Shown in pieces: positions 1-5,564 of a stretch of DNA of 6,442 nt. The notes beneath the pieces were generated by a model. The model was not told where the DNA came from. It did not search any database and saw nothing but the letters and a program-made list of their open reading frames with translations. Source of the stretch: an uncultured Bacteroides sp. (lineage in GTDB: Bacteria; Bacteroidota; Bacteroidia; Bacteroidales; UBA11471). How positions within the stretch are numbered: the stretch's first letter is position 1; the number at the start of each line of letters is the position of its first letter. A program made the position numbers and the translations under genes. Location: contig CAJLYN010000130.1 in NCBI GenBank assembly GCA_905210875.1, positions 1 through 6,442 of the forward strand, in the 5' to 3' direction.

Positions 1-30
1 AGCCACAGCCATAATCCATTTCTTTTTCAT
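1..30 (-). CDS. N-terminus of an exported protein, cut by the left window edge
   Basis: Only the first ten codons are visible, reading MKKKWIMAVA on the minus strand from an ATG at 28-30. Three lysines followed by a hydrophobic stretch are typical of the start of a Sec signal peptide, so the product is probably exported or a lipoprotein. It lies 72 bp downstream of the secreted esterase on the same strand and has its own -7 promoter box in between, so it may be transcribed both alone and by readthrough. The rest of the protein is outside the window and no function can be assigned. Confidence 0.6.
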   Translation of the reverse strand, partial: MKKKWIMAVA

Positions 31-56
31 AACATAGGATTTAAAGATTACTTAAA

Positions 57-64
57 CAAAGATA
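57..64 (-). promoter_or_regulatory. Bacteroidota -7 box (TATCTTTG) for the partial gene at 1-30
   Basis: The minus strand reads TATCTTTG, an exact match to TAnnTTTG. Transcription would start about 7 nt further on, near position 50, giving a leader of about 20 nt before the ATG at 28-30. No clear -33 TTTG lies 19-21 bp upstream; that stretch is a T-run. The box is called from the consensus and its position only. Confidence 0.5.
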
Positions 65-77
65 ATGATTTTATTGC

Positions 78-103
78 AAAAAAAATGTCTTACCTCACAT
101 TTT
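78..103 (-). terminator. Weak AT-rich terminator-like hairpin after the esterase gene
   Basis: On the minus strand, just after the esterase stop codon, AAAATGT (97-103) can pair with ACATTTT (82-88) across an 8-nt loop. The 3' arm runs into eight Ts (78-85). The shape is that of an intrinsic terminator, but the stem has only one G-C pair, so it is likely inefficient or coincidental. Readthrough into the gene at 1-30 is possible. Confidence 0.3.
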
Positions 104-987
104 TATTTCCCTTCTGGGATAATTTGTCGATTTTGTAACCATCGCCACATCAACTGCGTCCACTGATCATAATAGACAAACGTGGGTCGACAGCCCCAAC
201 CGTGTCCTCCCTCAGGGAAGATATACATCGCAGCCGGAATACCCAACTCCTTCATGCGCAGATACATCTGCACGCTGTTGGCCGGCGGCACACTTTTATC
301 GTCATCGCTCAGCAGGAAGAGTGCCGGAGGTGTCGATGCCGAAACCTGCAACTCGTTGGAATAATAAGACACAAGGTCGGCATCATCTTTTAAATCGCCC
401 AGCAGATTATTACGCGAGCCCTGATGTGTCAACGGCCCCATGGTTACCACCGGATAAAAAAGCAACATGAAGTCGGGACGCGACGTAGCGTCGAAATGTG
501 TACCCAATGTCGAAGCCACATGACCTCCGGCCGAGAAACCGGCAACGCCCACCTTGGTCGCGTCGATATGCCACTCTGCCGCATGGGCACGTACAATGCG
601 CATGGCCTCCTGGGCATCGGTCAACGGAATGGCATGATGGCCGTTGGGCAACCGGTATTTAAGAATAATGCCGGCGACGCCTTTCTGAGCCAGCATCTCG
701 GCAAAGAGCGTACCCTCATGCTGCATGGCCTGACGGGCATATCCTCCGCCGGGACATATGAGTACCGCTGCCCCGGTATTTACTTCGGACTTAGGCAAGT
801 AAACAAACAACTCGGCTGTGCGAGCATTCAACACACGGCCCTCCTTGGTAATTTTTTCTTCGGCCGTAATACCATTGTCTTCGGCCGGACCATCGGGCCA
901 TACGGGCACCGTAAAAGGTTCTTGGGCCCAAGCCGTGGTACCAAGAGCCAGAACTACCAGCAATGCCGATATTTTTCGTTTTGTCAT
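103..987 (-). CDS. Secreted alpha/beta-hydrolase, acetyl-xylan/feruloyl esterase type
   Basis: This 294-aa protein has a Sec signal peptide with likely cleavage after AWA-21 (hydrophobic core about residues 8-18), so it should act in the periplasm or beyond. The mature part is a single alpha/beta-hydrolase domain of the Aes/BD-FAE kind. PGGGY (79-83) is the oxyanion-hole loop and GFSAGG (150-155) is the nucleophile elbow with Ser152. DKSVP (230-234) carries the likely catalytic Asp230 and GGHGWG (260-265) carries His262, so the triad looks complete. Relatives remove acetyl or feruloyl groups from plant polysaccharides, and many are encoded in glycan-utilisation loci; the substrate here is inferred, not shown. 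Length is normal for the family. The ATG at 985-987 is chosen because it directly begins the signal peptide. I saw no convincing -7 box upstream on this strand. The next gene on the strand also starts like an exported protein. A generic exported esterase or peptidase-like hydrolase is the main alternative. Confidence 0.88.
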   Translation of the reverse strand: MTKRKISALLVVLALGTTAWAQEPFTVPVWPDGPAEDNGITAEEKITKEGRVLNARTAELFVYLPKSEVNTGAAVLICPGGGYARQAMQHEGTLFAEMLAQKGVAGIILKYRLPNGHHAIPLTDAQEAMRIVRAHAAEWHIDATKVGVAGFSAGGHVASTLGTHFDATSRPDFMLLFYPVVTMGPLTHQGSRNNLLGDLKDDADLVSYYSNELQVSASTPPALFLLSDDDKSVPPANSVQMYLRMKELGIPAAMYIFPEGGHGWGCRPTFVYYDQWTQLMWRWLQNRQIIPEGK

Positions 988-1007
988 AACACTTAATTTA
1001 TACCGTA

Positions 1008-1038
1008 TTTATTATATCAAAAAAAACTTTTACTTTTG
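1008..1038 (+). promoter_or_regulatory. Promoter of the Dabb-GH13 unit (-7 box TACTTTTG)
   Basis: TACTTTTG at 1031-1038 matches the Bacteroidota -7 consensus TAnnTTTG. TTTA at 1008-1011, one base off the -33 TTTG element, lies 19 bp upstream, which is the usual spacing. Transcription should begin near 1045. That leaves a leader of about 35 nt if translation starts at 1080 but only about 8 nt if it starts at 1053, which supports 1080. Confidence 0.6.
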
Positions 1039-1064
1039 CGATAGTCGTTGATATGGCGAATATA

Positions 1065-1076
1065 ATAAAATTTTAT
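1065..1076. repeat. 12-bp perfect palindrome ATAAAATTTTAT in the Dabb leader
   Basis: ATAAAATTTTAT ends 3 nt before the ATG at 1080. It is pure A/T in an AT-rich spacer, so chance is quite likely. It could also serve to keep the translation start accessible. Confidence 0.25.
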
Positions 1077-1079
1077 GTC

Positions 1080-1379
1080 ATGATTAAACATATAGTCCTT
1101 TTTAAACTAAAAAAAGATATTCCCGACAGTGAAAGAACAGCAGCCATGCAAAACTTCAAAAGTGCGCTGGAAGCCTTAAAGGAAAAGATTCCCTGCCTGC
1201 TATCCATCGAAGTAGGGTTGAACGCCAACGCGGAAGAGACATACGACATTGCCTTGACAACCTCCTTCGAGACCTTTGAAGAGCTGCACTACTACGCCAA
1301 CCACCCCGACCACCTGGCCGCCGCTTCCATCATCAAGGATGTCAAGGAGTCGCGGGCCTGTGTCGACTACATCATCTGA
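1080..1379 (+). CDS. Dabb-domain (stress-responsive alpha/beta barrel) protein
   Basis: This 99-aa protein consists of one dimeric alpha/beta-barrel (Dabb, ferredoxin-like) domain. The family signatures are the opening MIKHIVLFKLK with the conserved His4, the YANHPDHLAA segment (about residues 72-81) and the closing VDYII strand. Such proteins form small cytoplasmic homodimers. Members include plant stress proteins and small cyclases, but most bacterial ones have no known reaction, so none is given here. The ATG at 1080 is preferred over an in-frame ATG at 1053 because the family begins with MIKH and because the promoter box at 1031-1038 would leave almost no leader for the upstream start. 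The stop at 1377-1379 is 4 nt before the GH13 start, so the two genes are almost certainly co-transcribed and probably translationally coupled. No signal peptide is present. Confidence 0.88.
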   Translation: MIKHIVLFKLKKDIPDSERTAAMQNFKSALEALKEKIPCLLSIEVGLNANAEETYDIALTTSFETFEELHYYANHPDHLAAASIIKDVKESRACVDYII

Positions 1380-1383
1380 CCCC

Positions 1384-3117
1384 ATGAAACAGGAAAAAAT
1401 CATCATATACCAGCTCTTGCCCCGTCTCTTTGGAAACACAAACGAGAAATGTGTCCCCAACGGTAGCCTGGAAGAGAACGGAGTAGGGAAATTCAATGAC
1501 ATCACCGACAGGGCGCTGCGCGAAATAGCGCGGTTGGGGTGTACCCATGTATGGTACACGGGTGTCATCGAGCATGCCACACAGACCGACTATTCGGCCT
1601 ATGGTATCGCTATCGACAACCGATACGTCGTCAAGGGCAAAGCCGGTTCGCCCTATGCCATAAAAGATTACTACGACATCGACCCCGACCTGGCCGTAAA
1701 CATACCCGAACGCATGGCCGAGTTTGAAGCCCTGGTCGAACGCACCCACCGCAACAAACTGAAAGTACTTATCGACTTCGTGCCCAACCATGTGGCCCGG
1801 CAATACCACTCCGACACCAAACCGTCGGGCATCGAAGACCTGGGTGCCAACGATAATCCGGCGCACGCTTTCGACCCCCACAACAACTTCTACTATCTGC
1901 CCCAACAACCATTCTCGCCCCACTTCTACATAGGCGAAGGCTCGGAACGCTACAACGAATACCCCGCCAAAGCAACCGGTAATGACTGCTTCTCGGCCTC
2001 CCCCGGAGAGAACGACTGGTACGAGACCGTCAAACTGAACTACGGTGTCGACTACCTCAACTGCATGCGAAGGAATTTCGAGCCCATACCCGATACCTGG
2101 ATAAAGATGCGAGACATACTCCTCTTCTGGGCCGGGAAAAACATCGACGGCTTCCGGTGCGACATGGCCGAGATGGTACCCGTCGAGTTTTGGGGCTGGG
2201 CCATACCGCAAATCAAGCAGCACTACCCCCACCTCATCTTCATCGCCGAAGTATATAATCCCTGCGAATACCGCAACTACCTGAACATTGGACACTTCGA
2301 CTATCTGTACGACAAGGTGGGGCTCTACGACCTGCTACGCAACATCGTGAGCGGACACGCCTCGACCTTACAGATAAGCCATTGCTGGCAATCGCTCGAA
2401 GGCATCAACACCCGTATGGTGAATTTTCTCGAAAATCACGACGAACAACGGGTGGCATCGACACAGAACGCCGGCGACCCGTTCAAGGCCTATCCCTCCC
2501 TCATTATATCGGCCATGATGAACCGCAACCCTTTCCTCCTCTACTTCGGGCAGGAGTTGGGCGAAAAAGCCACCGATGCCGAAGGGTTCAGCGGGCAGGA
2601 CGGACGCACGACCATTTTCGACTATTGGAGCGTCCCCTCGGTGCGCAGCTGGTACAACCAAGGCCGCTGCAACGACGAAAAGCTCACCCCCGACCAGAAA
2701 CGGTTGCGCACCCTGTACCAGCAGGCCCTCACGCTGTGCAACAAAGAGGCCGCACTGAGAGAAGGTGAATTTTTTGATCTGATGTATGTCAACTTCGACA
2801 ACGAGCGGTTCGACGCCAAACACAACTACGCCTTTCTGCGGAAATTCAAAAACGAAATGCTCCTCATCGCCGCCAACTTCAACCCATGGGCTACCGAGGT
2901 CAGCATCTGTATTCCGCAACACGCGTTCGACTGCTGGAAAATCGTGCCCGGCACATACGACTGCGAAGAGATGCTCGGCGGAGAAAAACAGCCAAAAACC
3001 CTCTCGCCCGACCACCTTTTTGACACGGTCATACCGGCATACGGTGCCGCTATATGGAAATGCAAAATAAAAACGGCACCCGTCCGCTCGAAAAAAACCG
3101 ACACAACCCACACATAA
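1384..3117 (+). CDS. Cytoplasmic GH13 alpha-amylase family glycosidase
   Basis: This 577-aa protein has no signal peptide, so it should act on short alpha-glucans or glycogen in the cytoplasm. The GH13 conserved regions are present in order: DFVPNH (131-136, region I), GFRCD (256-260, region II, nucleophile Asp260), FIAEV (286-290, region III, acid/base Glu289) and NFLENHDEQR (347-356, region IV, with His352 and Asp353 as transition-state stabiliser). An early block with GSPYAIKDYYDIDP (88-101) is also typical. The (beta/alpha)8 barrel runs to about residue 430. A C-terminal beta-sandwich (about 480-562, containing LLIAANFNPW) follows, then a short basic tail (KIKTAPVRSKK). All catalytic residues are kept, so activity is expected; whether it is a hydrolase or a transferase cannot be told from this. 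It resembles the Bacteroidota group annotated as AmyAc_3. Start 1384 is chosen because it lies 4 nt after the Dabb stop and begins directly with the first barrel strand (KIIIYQLLPRLF). An upstream in-frame ATG at 1276 only adds a Thr/Pro/Ser-rich shadow of the Dabb gene. Two tandem TAA stops end it. Confidence 0.92.
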   Translation: MKQEKIIIYQLLPRLFGNTNEKCVPNGSLEENGVGKFNDITDRALREIARLGCTHVWYTGVIEHATQTDYSAYGIAIDNRYVVKGKAGSPYAIKDYYDIDPDLAVNIPERMAEFEALVERTHRNKLKVLIDFVPNHVARQYHSDTKPSGIEDLGANDNPAHAFDPHNNFYYLPQQPFSPHFYIGEGSERYNEYPAKATGNDCFSASPGENDWYETVKLNYGVDYLNCMRRNFEPIPDTWIKMRDILLFWAGKNIDGFRCDMAEMVPVEFWGWAIPQIKQHYPHLIFIAEVYNPCEYRNYLNIGHFDYLYDKVGLYDLLRNIVSGHASTLQISHCWQSLEGINTRMVNFLENHDEQRVASTQNAGDPFKAYPSLIISAMMNRNPFLLYFGQELGEKATDAEGFSGQDGRTTIFDYWSVPSVRSWYNQGRCNDEKLTPDQKRLRTLYQQALTLCNKEAALREGEFFDLMYVNFDNERFDAKHNYAFLRKFKNEMLLIAANFNPWATEVSICIPQHAFDCWKIVPGTYDCEEMLGGEKQPKTLSPDHLFDTVIPAYGAAIWKCKIKTAPVRSKKTDTTHT

Positions 3118-3121
3118 TAAC

Positions 3122-3152
3122 GATATTCTTTCTACCTTTGCAAAAGAATATC
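3122..3152. repeat. Perfect 10-bp inverted repeat enclosing the prs -7 box
   Basis: GATATTCTTT (3122-3131) and its exact reverse complement AAAGAATATC (3143-3152) flank an 11-bp spacer that contains the -7 box TACCTTTG (3133-3140). A smaller palindrome, TTTGCAAA (3137-3144), is nested in it. The right arm would span the expected transcription start (about 3147). The location suggests an operator or other control site for prs, which is inference. As RNA it could also form a stem at the 3' end of the GH13 transcript, but no T-run follows, so it is not a standard terminator. Confidence 0.55.
3133..3140 (+). promoter_or_regulatory. Bacteroidota -7 box (TACCTTTG) for prs
   Basis: TACCTTTG is an exact match to TAnnTTTG, 15 bp after the GH13 stop codon. 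The expected start near 3147 gives a leader of about 30 nt before the prs ATG at 3178. No TTTG is seen at the -33 position. A weak purine-rich stretch (AAAGAAAGAAAC) sits just before the ATG. Confidence 0.6.
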
Positions 3153-3177
3153 AAAAACCTTTCCAAAGAAAGAAACA

Positions 3178-4116
3178 ATGATTCAGAGACCGCCATTCAA
3201 GGTTTTCGCCGGAACCAACACCCGCTATTTAGCAGAAAAAATTTGTAACTCGCTGGGTTGCGAATTGGGGAAAATGAACATTCAGCATTTTGCCGACGGC
3301 GAATTTTCGGTATCATTTGAAGAATCCATTCGCGGCTGTCAGGTATTTTTGATTCAATCGACCTACCCCAACGCCGACAATCTGATGGAGCTTCTTCTCA
3401 TGATTGATGCCGCCAAACGGGCTTCGGCCGAATCGATTATTGCCGTAACCCCCTACTTCGGCTGGGCACGACAAGACCGTAAAGACAAGCCGAGAGTATC
3501 TATCGCCGCCAAACTGATTGCCGACCTGCTGAGTGTTGCCGGCATCGACCGTCTCATCACGATGGATTTACATGCCGACCAGATTCAGGGCTTCTTCGAC
3601 GTACCCGTCGACCACCTCTATGCCTCGACAGTATTCGGCGAATACATCAAATCGCTCAACCTCAAAGATATGGTTATCGCCTCACCCGACGTCGGAGGTT
3701 CAAAACGTGCCAACTCCTATGCCAAATACTTCGGTGTACCTTTGGTATTGTGCCACAAATCAAGAGCCAAAGCCAACGAAGTGGAGAGCATGACTGTCAT
3801 TGGCGATGTCAAAGACAAGAACGTAATTCTCGTCGACGATATGGTAGATACCGCCGGTACCATAACCAAGGCCGCCGACCTGATGATGAGCAAGGGCGCC
3901 CTCTCGGTACGAGCCATTGCCAGCCACGCCGTGATGTCTGACCCCGCCTCGTCTCGTGTTACCGAATCGAAAATGACCGAATTGATATTCACCGACAGTA
4001 TACCTTATTATAAGGACTGCCCCAAGGTGCATATCATCAGCATAGCCGATATGTTTGCCGACACCATACGCCGCGTGTACGAGAACGAATCCATCAGTTC
4101 GCAATATATCATTTAA
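3178..4116 (+). CDS. prs: Ribose-phosphate pyrophosphokinase (PRPP synthetase)
   Basis: This 312-aa cytoplasmic enzyme transfers pyrophosphate from ATP to ribose 5-phosphate, making PRPP for purine, pyrimidine, NAD, histidine and tryptophan synthesis. Full-length class I signatures are visible: the ATP-site flexible loop GWARQDRK (95-102), DLHADQIQGFF (130-140) with His132 in the metal/catalytic region, SPDVGG (169-174), and the PRPP/ribose-5-phosphate loop VDDMVDTAGTIT (219-230). Two phosphoribosyltransferase-fold halves are expected, with hexamers as the working form. Length is the usual 310-320 aa, and nothing is missing. The flexible loop has Trp where many homologues have Tyr (WARQDRK rather than YARQDRK), a mild variation. 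The start at 3178 fits a family N-terminus (FKVFAGTNTRYLAEKI). It has its own -7 box inside an inverted repeat and a strong terminator downstream, so it is probably a one-gene transcription unit with some readthrough from GH13. Confidence 0.97.
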   Translation: MIQRPPFKVFAGTNTRYLAEKICNSLGCELGKMNIQHFADGEFSVSFEESIRGCQVFLIQSTYPNADNLMELLLMIDAAKRASAESIIAVTPYFGWARQDRKDKPRVSIAAKLIADLLSVAGIDRLITMDLHADQIQGFFDVPVDHLYASTVFGEYIKSLNLKDMVIASPDVGGSKRANSYAKYFGVPLVLCHKSRAKANEVESMTVIGDVKDKNVILVDDMVDTAGTITKAADLMMSKGALSVRAIASHAVMSDPASSRVTESKMTELIFTDSIPYYKDCPKVHIISIADMFADTIRRVYENESISSQYII

Positions 4117-4137
4117 AAAGATATTTTCTATTTATTC

Positions 4138-4167
4138 AACTCCGCCCCCAAAGGCGGAGTTTTTTTT
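4138..4167 (+). terminator. Strong intrinsic terminator after prs
   Basis: AACTCCGCC (4138-4146) pairs perfectly with GGCGGAGTT (4153-4161) across the 6-nt loop CCCAAA and is followed by Ts through 4167. It lies 21 nt after the prs stop. The GC-rich stem plus T-run is a textbook Rho-independent terminator and separates prs from the next operon. Confidence 0.93.
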
Positions 4168-4229
4168 GCAAAAACCGAACGATATAGTAAAAGTTTTTCA
4201 GGTATATATATGCATTAAAAAAAATAACG

Positions 4230-4237
4230 TACCTTTG
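4230..4237 (+). promoter_or_regulatory. Bacteroidota -7 box (TACCTTTG) for the PCMD/beta-barrel operon
   Basis: TACCTTTG matches TAnnTTTG exactly and is identical, with the following CA, to the prs box. The start should be near 4244, which leaves a leader of about 85 nt before the ATG at 4329. The -33 position holds only an alternating TA tract (about 4203-4211), without TTTG. Confidence 0.6.
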
Positions 4238-4328
4238 CAGGGTTGTTTTTCAACAAAAAGAAAAACCAATACAGATTTCCCTACAAGAATCTTTTATAAG
4301 ACCTTATAGAAATCATATATATTAAGAT
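4238..4328 (+). promoter_or_regulatory. AT-rich 5' leader of the envelope operon
   Basis: This leader of roughly 85 nt is longer than the other two plus-strand leaders (about 30-35 nt). It holds a small possible hairpin, GTTG-TTTTT-CAAC (4242-4254), right at the expected transcript start. It also holds a near-perfect DNA palindrome, TATAAG-AC-CTTATA (4295-4308), 20 nt before the start codon. No riboswitch family is recognised and no clear Shine-Dalgarno sequence is present. Confidence 0.4.
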
Positions 4329-5546
4329 ATGAAAAAACAGACCCGTTCCTTTTTTCTCTTTTGCGGATTACTTCTCGCATTTTTTATGACAAGCTGCATA
4401 AAAGACGAGAAAGCCAACGTCGAATGCGACATCGAAGACATCACCGTTGCACAAGAAGACCTCATTACCTACATCAAGATAGACCGCAACCGCGCCACCG
4501 TATCCATGAAGCGGAAATCAAGTAATTTCGAAGAGGAGATAAATCCCACCTACATTGTCTCAGACGGAGCCACTTATACCATCGAAAGACAAACCGACCA
4601 AGATGCCGTACATACCGAATATGTAAAGGTAACCTCGGAAGACAAACAATACAGCAAGACCTACACCGTCATATACACCCCCACCGAGATACCCGACTAC
4701 TTCGGCTTTGAATATTGGGCCGTCGACGGCAAATATGAAAAGTCGTATGAGCACGGCATGACCATCTCCAACAGCGACGGGACAACCGAACACTACCCCG
4801 AAATAGACCTATACCTGTGGGACAGCGGCAACCTCGGATTCTCGGCTGTTGCCAGCGGAAAAGGGCCCAAAGACTACCCCACCTTCTCGACCGACGATGC
4901 CCACAGCGGCAGCAAGGCGGCCAAACTCGTAACCCGCAAGACCGGTACCTTAGGGGCATCTCTCGGCAAACCCATTGCGGCCGGAAACATCTTCCTCGGA
5001 GAATTTTCGGGAACAGGCATCAATCTGATGTCGGAACCGCTGAAAGCCACACGCTTCGGGTACCCTTACGACAAAATTCCGACTTCCTTTGATGTTTATT
5101 TCAAATACACCCCCGGCACCTATGCCTATACAGGCGAGACTTTTACTACACGTGAAGGCACGCCAGATTTCTGTGCCATCTATGCCGTATTCTTCGACAA
5201 TGTAAAGGCCAAAGCCGAAAACCCGCTCAACATTCCTACCCTTGACGGCTCGAACGTATTTACCAGTTCCTCCATCATCGCCATAGCCAACCTGCACACC
5301 TGCGACAATGCCGAGTACCGCCAATGGGAAAAAGGCACAGACGGTGAATGGAAGTTTGTGAATATACCTTTCAAAAGTGTTGATGAAAATGTCAATTACC
5401 GTACCCTCATCGATCCCGAACGACTTAAAAAGCAAGAATACAGCCTAGCCATCGTATGCTGTTCGAGCTACTACGGAGACTTCTTCGAAGGTGCTATTGA
5501 CAGTGAACTTACCATTGACGACTTGACTATACATTACGAAAAGTAA
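4329..5546 (+). CDS. PCMD-domain lipoprotein, probably surface-exposed
   Basis: This 405-aa protein has a lipoprotein signal peptide: MKKQTR, a hydrophobic core at 8-20, and lipobox FMTSC with the lipidated Cys23. Residues after the Cys are I-K-D-E-K. The Lys plus acidic pair at +3 to +5 resembles the Bacteroidota lipoprotein export signal, so the protein is probably shown on the outer face of the outer membrane (inference). Residues about 33-118 look like a small beta-rich N-terminal domain ending in SKTYTVIYTPTEIP. From about residue 123 the GFEYW start, the WDSGN segment (164-168), YPTFSTDDAHSGSKAAKLVT (183-202) and the C-terminal TIDDLTIHYEK strand fit the PCMD family (putative carbohydrate metabolism domain, predicted beta-sandwich). 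No catalytic residues can be named, and glycan binding is only the family's putative label. The gene starts the operon and is followed after 18 nt by an outer-membrane beta-barrel gene. Confidence 0.85.
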   Translation: MKKQTRSFFLFCGLLLAFFMTSCIKDEKANVECDIEDITVAQEDLITYIKIDRNRATVSMKRKSSNFEEEINPTYIVSDGATYTIERQTDQDAVHTEYVKVTSEDKQYSKTYTVIYTPTEIPDYFGFEYWAVDGKYEKSYEHGMTISNSDGTTEHYPEIDLYLWDSGNLGFSAVASGKGPKDYPTFSTDDAHSGSKAAKLVTRKTGTLGASLGKPIAAGNIFLGEFSGTGINLMSEPLKATRFGYPYDKIPTSFDVYFKYTPGTYAYTGETFTTREGTPDFCAIYAVFFDNVKAKAENPLNIPTLDGSNVFTSSSIIAIANLHTCDNAEYRQWEKGTDGEWKFVNIPFKSVDENVNYRTLIDPERLKKQEYSLAIVCCSSYYGDFFEGAIDSELTIDDLTIHYEK

Positions 5547-5564
5547 CCAACAAACTCTGCCCTG

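Noticed and set aside
424..996. Plus-strand open frame of 190 codons opposite the esterase
   Set aside because: The minus strand encodes a complete hydrolase with signal peptide and catalytic triad; this frame is its shadow.
1053..1079. Upstream in-frame start for the Dabb protein
   Set aside because: The family begins with MIKH, encoded from 1080, and the promoter box would leave only a few nucleotides of leader before 1053.
1276..1383. Upstream in-frame start that would lengthen the GH13 protein by 36 residues
   Set aside because: The added part is a Thr/Pro/Ser-rich shadow of the Dabb gene. The ATG at 1384 gives the expected family N-terminus 4 nt after the Dabb stop.
1372..2295. Long open frame (307 codons) on the minus strand opposite the GH13 gene
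   Set aside because: It mirrors a GC-biased coding sequence with clear GH13 motifs on the plus strand. The predicted protein is Val/Gly/Phe-rich without recognisable domains, as expected of an antisense shadow.
2368..3111. Second long minus-strand open frame opposite the GH13 gene (247 codons)
   Set aside because: The plus-strand gene fully explains this region; the antisense product shows no family motif and has no promoter.
3122..3152. Inverted repeat at prs read as an intrinsic terminator for GH13
   Set aside because: The loop is 11 nt, the stem is AT-rich, and an A-rich rather than T-rich stretch follows. Overlap with the -7 box fits an operator better.
3122..3152. Inverted repeat at prs as an invertible, phase-variable promoter
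   Set aside because: The invertible segment would be only 11 bp, far shorter than known Bacteroides invertible promoters, and no invertase gene is near.
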